From assembly GCF_004216555.1 (NCBI RefSeq), contig NZ_SGWQ01000013.1:62001-126000 (forward strand): 64,000 bases of DNA, in the 5' to 3' direction. The DNA comes from Herbihabitans rhizosphaerae (GTDB lineage Bacteria > Actinomycetota > Actinomycetes > Mycobacteriales > Pseudonocardiaceae). The stretch's first letter is position 1. Every line of letters starts with the position of its first letter. Shown piece after piece: positions 25,860-33,945 of this stretch. A program made the translations under genes and the position numbers. Under the pieces are notes generated by a model. The model ran no database searches. It was not told where the DNA came from and saw only the letters and a program-made list of their open reading frames with translations.

Positions 25860-27176
25860 GTGACCGAGTTGCCCCGCAGAACCGCAGCGCGCACCGCCCG
25901 ACTGGCCAGTCTCCCGATCGGCATGGCCGGCCGGGTCGTCGGCGGCTGGGGCAAGCGGCTGGCCGGCCAGAGCGCCAGTGACGTCAGCGCCGACGTGTCG
26001 GCCAAGACCGCCGAGCAGTTGTTCGCCGTGCTCGGGCAGCTCAAGGGCGGCGCGATGAAGTTCGGCCAGGCGCTGAGCGTGTTCGAGGCGGCGGTGCCGG
26101 ACGAGATGGCCGCGCCCTACCGGGAGGCGCTGACCAAGCTGCAGACGGCCGCGCCGCCGATGACGGCCGCCACCACGCACCGGGTGCTCGCCGAGCAGCT
26201 CGGCCGCTCGTGGCGCGAACGGTTCGACGAGTTCGACGACGAGCCGGCGGCCTCGGCCAGCATCGGGCAGGTGCACAAGGCGGTGTGGCACGACGGTCGC
26301 GAGGTGGCCGTCAAGGTGCAGTACCCGGGCGCGGACGAGGCGCTGATGTCCGACCTGCGCCAATTGAGCCGGTTCTCCCGGCTGTTCCAGGCGCTGGTGC
26401 CGGGCGCGGAGGTCAAGCCGCTGCTGGCCGAGCTGACCGCGCGGATGTCCGAGGAGCTGGACTACCGCGCCGAGGCGGACAGCGAACGCGCGTTCGCCAA
26501 GGCCTACGACGGCGACGAGCACGTGCTGGTCCCGAAGGTGGTGGCCAGCGCGCCGAAGGTGATGGTCACCGAGTGGGTGGACGGCACCCCGCTGGCGGCG
26601 ATCATCCGCGACGGCGACATCGACACCCGCAACCGCGCCGGCAAGCTGCTCTCCGAGTTCCACTTCTCCACCCCGGCCCGGGTCGGGCTGCTGCACGCCG
26701 ACCCGCACCCCGGCAACTTCATGCTGCTGCCGGACGGCCGGCTGTGCGTGATCGACTTCGGCGCGGTCGCGCGGCTGCCCCAGGGCCTGCCGTCGCCGCT
26801 GGGCGCGATGACCCGGCTCGCCCTGGACGGGCACTCCGCCGAGCTGATGCGCCTGATGCGCGACGAGGGTTTCGTGCGCCCCGGTACCGAGGTGCACGAG
26901 GAGGACGTGCTCGCCTACCTCGCGCCGTTCACCGAGCCGGTCGCGAACGACACGTTCCACTTCACCCGCCGGTGGATGCAGAAGCAGGCCGAGCGGGTCG
27001 GCGACCTGCGCGGAAAGGACTTCCGCACGGGCCGCTCGCTCAACCTGCCTCCGCAGTACCTGCTGATCCACCGGGTGACCATGGGCTCGACCGGCATCCT
27101 GTGCCAGCTCGACGCCGAGTTCGGCGTGCGCGAGATCGTCCAGCGCTGGCAGCCCGGTTTCGCCGACCCTGACTAG
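25860..27176 (+). CDS. ABC1/AarF/UbiB-family atypical kinase
   Basis: A 438-residue UbiB-like protein kinase-fold protein. The ABC1 hallmarks are visible: the KxGQ motif (LKGGAMKFGQALSVFEAAVP), the Ala-rich loop ASASIGQVHKAVWH, the Lys in VAVKVQYPG, the catalytic loop HADPHPGNFML, and metal-binding DFGAVARLP. UbiB relatives act in quinone or lipid metabolism; actinobacterial members are less defined. AGGAGAG lies before the GTG at 25860. A two-codon ATG-GTG-TGA reading frame at 25855-25863 overlaps this start in another frame. Orthologous context to Rv3197. Confidence 0.88.
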   Translation: MTELPRRTAARTARLASLPIGMAGRVVGGWGKRLAGQSASDVSADVSAKTAEQLFAVLGQLKGGAMKFGQALSVFEAAVPDEMAAPYREALTKLQTAAPPMTAATTHRVLAEQLGRSWRERFDEFDDEPAASASIGQVHKAVWHDGREVAVKVQYPGADEALMSDLRQLSRFSRLFQALVPGAEVKPLLAELTARMSEELDYRAEADSERAFAKAYDGDEHVLVPKVVASAPKVMVTEWVDGTPLAAIIRDGDIDTRNRAGKLLSEFHFSTPARVGLLHADPHPGNFMLLPDGRLCVIDFGAVARLPQGLPSPLGAMTRLALDGHSAELMRLMRDEGFVRPGTEVHEEDVLAYLAPFTEPVANDTFHFTRRWMQKQAERVGDLRGKDFRTGRSLNLPPQYLLIHRVTMGSTGILCQLDAEFGVREIVQRWQPGFADPD

Positions 27177-28102
27177 GGCACGAGCACCAGTCGCCCGCGC
27201 AGCCCGCCCTTGGCGAACCGCTCGTGCGCCCGCGCGACCTCGTCCAGCGGGTAGGTCTCGGCGAGGCGCAGGCTGAGCCGGCCCGCCTCGACCTCGGCCA
27301 CCAGTTCGGCGAGTTGCCCGCCGTCGGCCCGCACGCCGACCGCGGCGGTCCGGATCCCGCGCACCGGGTCGGGCACCTGGGGCGGCAGCACGGCCACGAA
27401 CGCGCCGCCGTCGGCGACCGCGTCCAACGCAGGCTCGCCCACGGTCGCCGCGTCCAACGCCCCGTCCACGCCGGACGGTGCCACCGCGCGAACGGCCGAG
27501 GCGAGGTCGGCCGACCGCGGCAGGAACTCCGCCCCGCGCGCGGTGATCCACTCCTCGTCGTCCGCACCGGCCACGGCGATCACCTTGAGACCCCGGCCGG
27601 CGGCCAGTTCCACGGCGTACCCGCCGACGCCGCCGGCGGCACCGGTGATCAGCAGCGTCCGCCCCTCGCGCAGGTCGAGCAGATCCAGCGCCTGACGCGC
27701 GGTGAGCCCGTTCAGCGGCAGCGTGGCCGCCTCGGCCGCGGTGTGACCGGCCGGCGCGGCGGCCACGGCGTCCTCGCCGAGCACCACGTACTCGGCGTAG
27801 GTGCCCAACGGCACGATCGGCTGGTCCTGCAGACCGATCACGCGATCGCCCTCGGCGAACCGGGTCACGTCCTCGCCGGTCCGCTCGATCACGCCCGCCA
27901 CGTCCCAGCCGAGCCCGATCGGCGCACTCGGCGCCGTCGCCCCCGGGTCGAACACGCCCATCCGGGTACCGAGGTCCACCGGGTTCACCGTGGCGGCCTC
28001 CACCCGCACGAGTACCTCCCGCTCCCCCGGCTCCGGGCGCGGCCGGTCGGCCGACTCCAGCACCTCGGGTCCGCCGTAGGAGGACAACACAACAGCACGC
28101 AT
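27173..28102 (-). CDS. NADP-dependent MDR-family quinone oxidoreductase
   Basis: A 309-residue medium-chain reductase without the catalytic zinc ligands. The N-terminal GroES-like domain (MRAVVLSSYGGPEVLE, VEAATVNPVDLGTRMG, GLGWDVAGVIERTG) precedes a Rossmann domain with LLITGAAGGVGGYAVELA. Such enzymes reduce quinones or enones. It diverges from an HxlR regulator gene with 108 bases between, a common pair for electrophile-induced quinone reductases. Its stop overlaps that of the ABC1 gene (CTAG at 27173-27176). Confidence 0.9.
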   Translation of the reverse strand: MRAVVLSSYGGPEVLESADRPRPEPGEREVLVRVEAATVNPVDLGTRMGVFDPGATAPSAPIGLGWDVAGVIERTGEDVTRFAEGDRVIGLQDQPIVPLGTYAEYVVLGEDAVAAAPAGHTAAEAATLPLNGLTARQALDLLDLREGRTLLITGAAGGVGGYAVELAAGRGLKVIAVAGADDEEWITARGAEFLPRSADLASAVRAVAPSGVDGALDAATVGEPALDAVADGGAFVAVLPPQVPDPVRGIRTAAVGVRADGGQLAELVAEVEAGRLSLRLAETYPLDEVARAHERFAKGGLRGRLVLVP

Positions 28103-28147
28103 CGAAGATCTCCCTCTGATGGACGAGAACCAACGAGACGAACCGTA

Positions 28148-28180
28148 GGAGTGCTACTCTCCATCGGGAAGTACGTACTT
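28148..28180. promoter_or_regulatory. Candidate HxlR operator region
   Basis: In the divergent promoter region lies the perfect 12-base palindrome AAGTACGTACTT (28169-28180), preceded by the imperfect GAGTGCTACTC (28149-28159). HxlR-type regulators bind such short AT-flanked palindromes, so this is the best operator candidate. Confidence 0.55.
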
Positions 28181-28210
28181 CGAAGTGCCTAACGAACAGG
28201 ATGGTTCTCC

Positions 28211-28606
28211 ATGGCGACCAAGACGGCGGCCGCCCAGCGCGACGAGCAGCGCGCGGCCTACGACGCGTTCCTCGCCGGATGCCCGACGCACCAGCTCGTC
28301 GCGCGGATCAGCGACAAGTGGGTGACGCTGATCCTCTGCGCGCTCACCGACGGCCCGAAGCGCTACAGCGACATCGGCCGCAGGATCGCCGGCGTGAGCC
28401 AGAAGATGCTCACCCAGACGCTGCGTTCACTCGAGCGGGACGGCCTGATCGAGCGGACCGTGACGCCGAGCGTGCCGGTGCGCGTCGACTACGAGCTGAC
28501 GGCGCTCGGCGAGAGCCTGCTCTCCGTTGTGGCCGCGATCAAGGACTGGGCGGAGAGCCACATCGAGCACGTCAACGACGCCCGGGCGCGCTACGACGCC
28601 ACCTGA
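28211..28606 (+). CDS. HxlR-family winged-helix regulator
   Basis: A 131-residue HxlR/DUF24 regulator: CPTHQLVARISDKWVTLILCALTDGPKRYSDIGRRIAGVSQKMLTQTLRSLERDGLIERTV. The Cys at about residue 25 in GCPTHQ matches the conserved N-terminal redox-sensing Cys of QorR/YodB-type members. It probably controls the divergent quinone reductase. Confidence 0.92.
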   Translation: MATKTAAAQRDEQRAAYDAFLAGCPTHQLVARISDKWVTLILCALTDGPKRYSDIGRRIAGVSQKMLTQTLRSLERDGLIERTVTPSVPVRVDYELTALGESLLSVVAAIKDWAESHIEHVNDARARYDAT

Positions 28607-28638
28607 GGCTTGACAACCCGACAACCCCGCCTCCGCGT

Positions 28639-28656
28639 ACTTTAGCCCGCTAAAGT
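28639..28656. terminator. Hairpin after HxlR gene
   Basis: A perfect 7-bp stem, ACTTTAG / CTAAAGT, with a CCCG loop lies 33 bases past the HxlR stop. It could be a terminator or a protein-binding palindrome. Nothing else was recognised in 28607-28769. Confidence 0.45.
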
Positions 28657-28769
28657 CCTCCCAGAGCCGCAAAAGACCAGGTCAGACATGATCAACAAGT
28701 GGCGGGGAATGTGAAGGTGGTCCGCGTCCGGGGGTGCGCGGCGAGCGGGTCACCCTCACGGGTGCTCCG

Positions 28770-28949
28770 CTAGGACCAGTATTCCGAGGGAAGCTTGCCC
28801 TCGATGTCGCGCACGTGTTGGCGCGCGCAGCCGGCGCACAGCCAGCGCGTGACACCGCGTTCCCGCTCGGCGACCCAGGCCAGCGCCTCGCCCGGCGGCA
28901 CGGTCGAGCGCAGCCGGCCGCAGCGGGAGCAGGTGGCGTCCTCTGCCAT
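28770..28949 (-). CDS. Small zinc-ribbon-like protein, 59 residues
   Basis: A short protein with two Cys pairs: CSRCG near residue 7 and CAGCARQH near residue 39. The end HVRDIEGKLPSEYW recurs in small actinobacterial proteins. The pairs fit a zinc ribbon. ATG at 28947-28949. Its role is unknown. It follows the methyltransferase gene on the same strand by 28 bases. Confidence 0.75.
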   Translation of the reverse strand: MAEDATCSRCGRLRSTVPPGEALAWVAERERGVTRWLCAGCARQHVRDIEGKLPSEYWS

Positions 28950-28977
28950 GGGCCCGACGGTACGCCACCGCCAGGTG

Positions 28978-29862
28978 TCACGCGGATCCCTTGCGCCCCA
29001 AGTAGATCGTGAGCGCGCTGAGCATGAACACGTCGTCCCGGTCGCCGACGTAGGCGCCACCGTCCGGGTCGGTGAGCACGGCGAGCGCCTTGCGATCGTC
29101 CTCGCCGAGCCACTCCTCGGCGCCCTCGGCCATCCAGCGCAGCCACGCGCCGGCCCAGCCGCGCACCTCGGGCGGGGCCGGCGCCGGGAGGTCGATCAGG
29201 TAGCTGAACGAGGACACGTCGCGCAGGCCGGTCTCGGCGAGCGCGGTGTTCCACCCGACCGGCAGCCGGACCACGCCGTCCATGTCCGCGCGCATGCGGG
29301 CGAACCACTGCTCGCGCGCGGCCAGCAGCCGGTCCTGCAGGCCGGGTTCGCCGACGCCGACGTCCCACGGCAGGCAGCGGCTCGGCATCCCGCCCTCGCC
29401 GAGCGCCAGCCAGCCGCCGTCGTTGAGCAGCGCGTACAGGTCGGCGAGCCCTCGGCGCTGGTCCGGCAGGTGGTGCACGACGCCCGAGGCCCACACCAGG
29501 TCGGCCGGACCGACGACCTCGGCGATACCGCCGGCGGCGACGTCGGCCAGCACGGTGTTCACCTCGATCGCGCCGCCGAGCGCGGACCGCACGTGCGAGG
29601 CGGCCGCCTCGAGCATCTGCGGCACGGCGTCCACGAGCACGATCCGGCCGCCGCCCTTGGCCACCAGTGCGCGGCCGAGCGCCGCGCTGATCCCGCCGGC
29701 GCCCGATCCGATGTCCACGACCGTCGCGCCCGGCTCGACGAGCCCGATCACTCGTTCGGCCACCGGCGTGACGAACGGCGCGTGGATCGCGTCCATGCGC
29801 CGCATGTCGGAGATGCGTTCGACCCAGTCGATTCCGTCGTGTGTATGCGTGTGCCCGCTCAT
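28978..29862 (-). CDS. Class I SAM-dependent methyltransferase
   Basis: A 294-residue methyltransferase. Motif I is VVDIGSGAGGISAALG, an acidic residue follows in IVLVDAVPQM, and motif IV is DLVWASGVVHHLPD. The N-terminus is His-rich (MSGHTHTHDG), which may bind metal. ATG at 29860-29862 without a clear ribosome site. It diverges from the arsR-arsC fusion gene; a link to arsenic is possible by position only, since the substrate-binding Cys set of ArsM is absent. Confidence 0.85.
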   Translation of the reverse strand: MSGHTHTHDGIDWVERISDMRRMDAIHAPFVTPVAERVIGLVEPGATVVDIGSGAGGISAALGRALVAKGGGRIVLVDAVPQMLEAAASHVRSALGGAIEVNTVLADVAAGGIAEVVGPADLVWASGVVHHLPDQRRGLADLYALLNDGGWLALGEGGMPSRCLPWDVGVGEPGLQDRLLAAREQWFARMRADMDGVVRLPVGWNTALAETGLRDVSSFSYLIDLPAPAPPEVRGWAGAWLRWMAEGAEEWLGEDDRKALAVLTDPDGGAYVGDRDDVFMLSALTIYLGRKGSA

Positions 29863-29903
29863 GACGACAACGGTAACCACGGCGCGCCGCGAACCGGGAA
29901 TCC

Positions 29904-29922
29904 GTTTGCCGAAACGGCAAAC
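29904..29922. promoter_or_regulatory. Palindrome in the methyltransferase/ars divergent region
   Basis: GTTTGCCG-AAA-CGGCAAAC is a perfect 8-bp inverted repeat between the divergent starts (29863-29964). It is placed to control the methyltransferase promoter. The cognate regulator is unknown. Confidence 0.5.
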
Positions 29923-29927
29923 CAGAC

Positions 29928-29967
29928 TTGACACTCCAAAGTTAAGTCAGCAATCATTGAGTCAATG
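29928..29967 (+). promoter_or_regulatory. ars promoter with ArsR-type operator
   Basis: TTGACA at 29928-29933 is a consensus -35. The perfect palindrome CATTGA-G-TCAATG (29955-29967) overlaps the start codon at 29965, so a repressor bound there would block initiation. The mRNA leader must be very short. Confidence 0.55.
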
Positions 29968-30660
29968 AACGCTGAGCTTTCTACGACCGAGGCGCTGGCG
30001 CACCGCGCGCGGGTGCACGCGGCGCTGGGCGAGCCCGCCCGGTTGGCGATCGTGGATCGACTGGTGCTCGGGGACGCGGCGCCGGGCGAGGTCGGCGCCG
30101 AGCTTGGGCTGCCGAGCAACCTGTTGGCGCACCACCTGAAGACGCTGGAGCGCGCCGGGGTGGTCGAGCGACTCCGGTCGGAGGGTGACCGGCGGCGAAC
30201 GTACCTGCGGCTGGTGCCCGCGGTGCTGAGCGACCTGGTGCCGGTCGGACAGCGGAGCGCGCCGAGGGTGGTGTTCGTGTGCACGCGCAACTCGGCGCGG
30301 TCCCAGTTGGCGGCGGCGTTGTGGAGGCGGCGCAGCGACGTGCCGGTGGCGTCGGCGGGGACGGAGCCGGCCGACCGGGTGCATCCGCTGGCGGTGGCCA
30401 CCGCGAAGGCGCATCGGTTGCCGCTGGCGCGCGCTCGCACGAGCCGCGTCGAGGACGTGCTGCGGGCCGACGACCTGGTCGTTGCCGTGTGCGACAACGC
30501 GCACGAGGACCTGGACGCGGCCGTTGAGCGCCTGCACTGGTCGATCCCCGATCCGGCCATGGCGGGCACCCGCCTCGCGTTCGACAAGGCGTTTCGCGAA
30601 CTCGTCGATCGAGTCGACCGGCTGGCCCCAGCCGTCACGAGGACAGGAGAACCACGATGA
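29965..30660 (+). CDS. ArsR regulator fused to arsenate-reductase-type phosphatase domain
   Basis: A 231-residue two-domain protein. Residues about 10-90 form an ArsR winged helix (ALGEPARLAIVDRLVLGDAA, LPSNLLAHHLKTLERAGVVE). Residues about 100-225 form a low-molecular-weight phosphatase/ArsC fold with the CX5R loop VCTRNSARS (Cys 106, Arg 112) and an acid in SIPDPA. Such fusions may couple sensing to arsenate handling. Typical ArsR arsenite-binding Cys pairs are not seen in the DNA-binding domain. ATG at 29965; its end overlaps the next gene by ATGA. Confidence 0.9.
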   Translation: MNAELSTTEALAHRARVHAALGEPARLAIVDRLVLGDAAPGEVGAELGLPSNLLAHHLKTLERAGVVERLRSEGDRRRTYLRLVPAVLSDLVPVGQRSAPRVVFVCTRNSARSQLAAALWRRRSDVPVASAGTEPADRVHPLAVATAKAHRLPLARARTSRVEDVLRADDLVVAVCDNAHEDLDAAVERLHWSIPDPAMAGTRLAFDKAFRELVDRVDRLAPAVTRTGEPR

Positions 30661-31319
30661 CCGAGCCCGACACCGAAGACCGGCGGACGCTGCCGCTGGA
30701 CCAGCATTACGCGCTGCGAGTCGCGGCCCTTCAGCTGCGCGACGAGTTCGCCGGGGTGTTCGGCCCCGAGACGATCGAGCGGTTCCTGCACGCCAGCTAC
30801 GACCAGTTCGCCTCGCGCAGCACGGTGTCGAACTTCCTGCCGCTGCTGGCCGAGCGGTTCGCCCGGCAGCGGCTGCGCGCGCTCGCCCGGGTCGAGGGCC
30901 GTCACCAGGACGGCAAGCCGACCGTGTTGTTCCTTTGCGTGCACAACGCCGGCCGCTCGCAGATGGCGCTCGGGTTCCTCCAGCACCTCGCGGGCGATCG
31001 GGCGGTGGCGTGGTCGGGCGGCTCGGAGCCGGGCCACGAGATCAACCCTTCGGCGATCGCGGCGATGGCCGAGCGGGGCATCGACATCTCCGGCGAGTTC
31101 CCCAAGCCGTGGACTGACGAGATCGTCCGCGCGGCCGACGTGGTGGTCAGCATGGGCTGCGGCGACGCGTGCCCGGTCTTTCCCGGCAAGCGCTACCTGG
31201 ACTGGACGCTGGACGACCCGGCCGGCAAGACCGTCGAGGACGTCCGCCCGGTACGGGACGAGATCGAGCGGCGGGTGCGCGAACTCCTCGCCGAACTCGG
31301 CGTCCCGGCCGCGATCTGA
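30657..31319 (+). CDS. arsC: Arsenate reductase, LMW-phosphatase type with N-terminal helical domain
   Basis: A 220-residue protein. Residues about 15-80 are a three-helix domain (LQLRDEFAGVFGPETIERFLHASYDQF) found in actinobacterial mycothiol-linked arsenate reductases. The catalytic domain has LFLCVHNAGRSQMA (Cys 94, Arg 100), further Cys in SMGCGDACPVFPG, and the acid in DWTLDDPAGK. It reduces arsenate to arsenite in the cytoplasm. The ATG overlaps the upstream stop (ATGA). Confidence 0.93.
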   Translation: MTEPDTEDRRTLPLDQHYALRVAALQLRDEFAGVFGPETIERFLHASYDQFASRSTVSNFLPLLAERFARQRLRALARVEGRHQDGKPTVLFLCVHNAGRSQMALGFLQHLAGDRAVAWSGGSEPGHEINPSAIAAMAERGIDISGEFPKPWTDEIVRAADVVVSMGCGDACPVFPGKRYLDWTLDDPAGKTVEDVRPVRDEIERRVRELLAELGVPAAI

Positions 31320-32020
31320 TGGAACCGTTGTCCCGCAAGCTGATCGCGGAGTTGTTGGGCAGCGCGATGCTGGCCGCGGTGGTGGTCGGATCCGGCATCG
31401 CGGCCCAGCGCCTGTCACCCGGCGATGTCGGGCTGCAGCTGCTGGAGAACGCGGCGGCCACCGCGGTCGGCCTGTACGCGATCATCCTGATCTTCGGCCC
31501 GGTCAGCGGCGGGCACTTCAACCCGGTGGTCTCGCTCGTGGACGCCGCGCTCGGCGGCCTGTCGTGGAAACACGCGGCGGCCTACGTGCCCGTCCAGGTG
31601 CTCGGGTGCGTCGGCGGAGCGGTGCTGGCCAACATCATGTTCGCCGCCCCGGTCGTCAGCATCAGCACCACCGAGCGGATCACCGTCCCGCACGGCGTGG
31701 CCGAGGTGGTCGCGACGGCCGGACTGGTGCTGGTGATCTTCTCCCTGGCTCGCACCGGCCGCCTCGACCGCGCGCCGGCCGCGGTCGGCGCGTACATCGG
31801 CGCGGCGTACTGGTTCACCAGTTCCACCAGCTTCGCCAACCCGGCGATCACGGTCGGCCGCGTGTTCAGCGATACCTTCGCCGGCATCGCCCCCGCCTCG
31901 GTCGTGCCGTTCATCGCCTGCCAGCTCCTCGGCGGCCTGGCGGCGATCGCGATCGTGCGGGTGCTCTACCCGGCCCGCCAGGCCGACCCGGTCAGTTCAC
32001 CGGCGAGCGGCGCTCGATGA
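31319..32020 (+). CDS. Aquaglyceroporin-family channel, AqpS-like
   Basis: A 233-residue MIP-family channel with six membrane segments and the two pore half-helices HFNPVVSL (NPV variant) and FANPAITVGR (NPA with the selectivity Arg). In Sinorhizobium an ars-operon aquaporin (AqpS) releases arsenite; the same job is likely because no ArsB or Acr3 pump gene is present. ATG at 31319-31321 shares a base with the arsC stop. Its last 29 bases overlap the convergent ArsR-acetyltransferase gene. Confidence 0.9.
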   Translation: MEPLSRKLIAELLGSAMLAAVVVGSGIAAQRLSPGDVGLQLLENAAATAVGLYAIILIFGPVSGGHFNPVVSLVDAALGGLSWKHAAAYVPVQVLGCVGGAVLANIMFAAPVVSISTTERITVPHGVAEVVATAGLVLVIFSLARTGRLDRAPAAVGAYIGAAYWFTSSTSFANPAITVGRVFSDTFAGIAPASVVPFIACQLLGGLAAIAIVRVLYPARQADPVSSPASGAR

Positions 32021-32831
32021 GCACGGTGTCGTGCCAGACGCCGTCCCGCTGGGCGACGCGTTCGCGGATGCCGACGGTGCGGTAGCCGGCGGCGTGGTGC
32101 AGGGCGACGCTCGCCCGGTTCTCGGTGAAGATCGAGGTCTGCAGCGTCCACAACCCGGCCGCGTCGGCGGCGGTGACCTGCTTGTGCAGCAACGCCTTTC
32201 CCACCCCGCGCCCCCGGAATCCGTCGGCGACGTAGACGGACGTCTCGGCCACCCCGGCGTAGCAGTCGCGACCGGAGACCGGCGTCGCCGCGGTCCACCC
32301 CACGACCTCGCCGTCGATCTCGGCGACCCACCGGTGATCGGGTAGCCACCGCGCGTCCAGTGCCGACTTGCTCGGCACGGTGGTCTCGAACGTGGCGATC
32401 CCGGTCGCGAGGCCCTCGCCGTAGATTCGCCGCACCGCCGCCCAGTCCCCGGCCTCCAGGGCGCGCACGGTGACACCGGCCGGCAGGTCCTCCGGGCAGC
32501 ACGGCCGGGGTGCGAGCAGGCCCATCACCGCGTCCGCCGCGTGCGGCAACCCCACGCAACACGCCTCGTTCACGGTCACGATCGTCGCCGTGCCCTCCTT
32601 GCGCAGCCGCACGAACCCCACGTCGGCCAGCTTGCGCAGATGGTGCGAGCAGGTGGACTGGCTGGTGCCGATCACCTCGGTCAACGCGCCGACGGTGATC
32701 CCCTTCGGGCTCGTCGCCACCGCGTGCAGCAGCCGCACCCGCACCGGTTCCGCCAGGCAGGCGAACCACTCCGCGTACGTGGCCGCCTCACTCGACGGCA
32801 GCACCTCGGCCTGCCGCAACACGATCGCCAT
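31992..32831 (-). CDS. ArsR regulator fused to GNAT acetyltransferase (ArsN type)
   Basis: A 279-residue fusion. Residues about 15-105 are an ArsR/SmtB winged helix (CLAEPVRVRLLHAVATSPKGITVG, TSQSTCSHHLRKLADVGFVR). Cys pairs in NEACCVG and RPCCPED are candidate As(III) ligands. Residues about 120-279 are a GNAT domain (VRALEAGDWAAVRRIYGEG, GFRGRGVGKALLHK, FTENRASVALHHAAGYRTVG) close to phosphinothricin/ArsN acetyltransferases. ArsN modifies the amino group of organoarsenicals such as arsinothricin. ATG at 32829-32831. It diverges from arsM. Confidence 0.9.
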   Translation of the reverse strand: MAIVLRQAEVLPSSEAATYAEWFACLAEPVRVRLLHAVATSPKGITVGALTEVIGTSQSTCSHHLRKLADVGFVRLRKEGTATIVTVNEACCVGLPHAADAVMGLLAPRPCCPEDLPAGVTVRALEAGDWAAVRRIYGEGLATGIATFETTVPSKSALDARWLPDHRWVAEIDGEVVGWTAATPVSGRDCYAGVAETSVYVADGFRGRGVGKALLHKQVTAADAAGLWTLQTSIFTENRASVALHHAAGYRTVGIRERVAQRDGVWHDTVLIERRSPVN

Positions 32832-32836
32832 GCCGC

Positions 32837-32929
32837 CACTATATCTACTCGAATCGATGGTTGTATTCATCGAGGCACGTCGATAGAGTCACCATGGATC
32901 GACCACAATCGATGAACAAGGAGCACGCG
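32837..32929. promoter_or_regulatory. Divergent arsN-fusion/arsM promoter region
   Basis: TCGATG and CATCGA (32855-32874) form an inverted repeat with an 8-base gap; several more ATCGA elements recur up to 32915. On the minus strand TATAGT (32838-32843) is a candidate -10. ArsR-domain autoregulation of both genes is inferred. Confidence 0.5.
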
Positions 32930-33682
32930 ATGTCTGAGCAGACCGTCGACCTGCGCGAGACCGTCCGCGCCCGCTACGCCGCCGCCGCGACCGCGGTCAC
33001 CGCCGGCCCCGGCTGTTGTGGCCCGCAGGCGGTCGAGGTGGACGAGAGTTTCGGCGCCGGCCTGTACGACACGACCGAGCGCGACGAGTTGCCCGCCGAG
33101 GCGGTCGCCGCGTCACTGGGCTGCGGCAACCCGACCGCGGTGGCCGAACTGCGCGCCGGTGAGCGCGTGTTGGACCTCGGCTCCGGCGGCGGGATCGACG
33201 TGCTGCTGTCCGCCCGCCGCGTCGGCGAGACCGGCAAGGCCTACGGCCTGGACATGACCGAGGAAATGCTGGCACTCGCCCGCGCGAACGCGGCCAAGGC
33301 CGGCGCCACCAACGTCGAGTTCCTCAAGGGCACCATCGAGACCATTCCGCTGCCCGCCGACTCGATCGACGTGGTGATCTCCAACTGCGTGATCAACCTG
33401 TCGGTCGACAAGCCGGCCGTGTTCGCCGAGACCTTCCGGGTCCTGCGCCCCGGCGGGCGGATCGGCGTCACCGACGTCGTCGCAGAGGATCACCTCACGC
33501 CAGCGCAGCGCGCCGAACGCGGCGGCTACGTCGAGTGCATCGCCGGAGCACTGTCGTTCACCGAGTACCGCGACGGGCTCGCCGCGGCCGGGTTCACCGA
33601 CGTCGAGGTCACCCCCACCCACCAGGTCGCCGACGGCCTGCAGTCCGCGATCGTCCGCGCGATCAAGCCCGAGAACCACTGA
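32930..33682 (+). CDS. arsM: Arsenite S-adenosylmethionine methyltransferase
   Basis: A 250-residue ArsM. SAM motif VLDLGSGGGIDVLLSARRVG is followed by the conserved cysteines: the pair in GPGCCGP, one in SLGCGNP, and the As-binding pair in ISNCVINL and YVECIAGAL. It methylates arsenite to volatile or less retained forms. AAGGAG precedes the ATG at 32930; an upstream in-frame ATG at 32912 is less likely. Confidence 0.95.
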   Translation: MSEQTVDLRETVRARYAAAATAVTAGPGCCGPQAVEVDESFGAGLYDTTERDELPAEAVAASLGCGNPTAVAELRAGERVLDLGSGGGIDVLLSARRVGETGKAYGLDMTEEMLALARANAAKAGATNVEFLKGTIETIPLPADSIDVVISNCVINLSVDKPAVFAETFRVLRPGGRIGVTDVVAEDHLTPAQRAERGGYVECIAGALSFTEYRDGLAAAGFTDVEVTPTHQVADGLQSAIVRAIKPENH

Positions 33683-33695
33683 CCATCCGCAAAAG

Positions 33696-33861
33696 CCACG
33701 CCGAGGTCGGCCTGAAAGTCGAGGGCGACCGCCGCCACGCCGAAGGCGTCTCTGCCAACCACCCACGCAACACGCAGCCCACCAACCCCGGCAGGTAACC
33801 ACCAACGCAACCTGACCACAGGCCTTTCGGCGAAGCCGAACCAGCGGCGGCCTTGCCCTCG
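33696..33861. repeat. Dispersed 166-bp intergenic repeat, copy B
   Basis: Counterpart of 23867-24032, of equal length, with the same two hairpins at 33737-33749 and 33826-33840. It again lies between convergent genes (arsM and the 73-residue gene). No other feature was recognised in 33683-33945. Confidence 0.8.
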
Positions 33862-33945
33862 ATAGACAACACGGGCGCGACCCGGGATTTCCGGATCGCG
33901 CCCGCGTCAACTCGGCTCTGTCGGTTCGGTTGTCGAATCAGTCGG

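Noticed and set aside
25799-25981. A small gene before the ABC1 kinase gene
   Set aside because: The frame is Arg-rich shadow of the kinase start, with no ribosome site or recognised motif.
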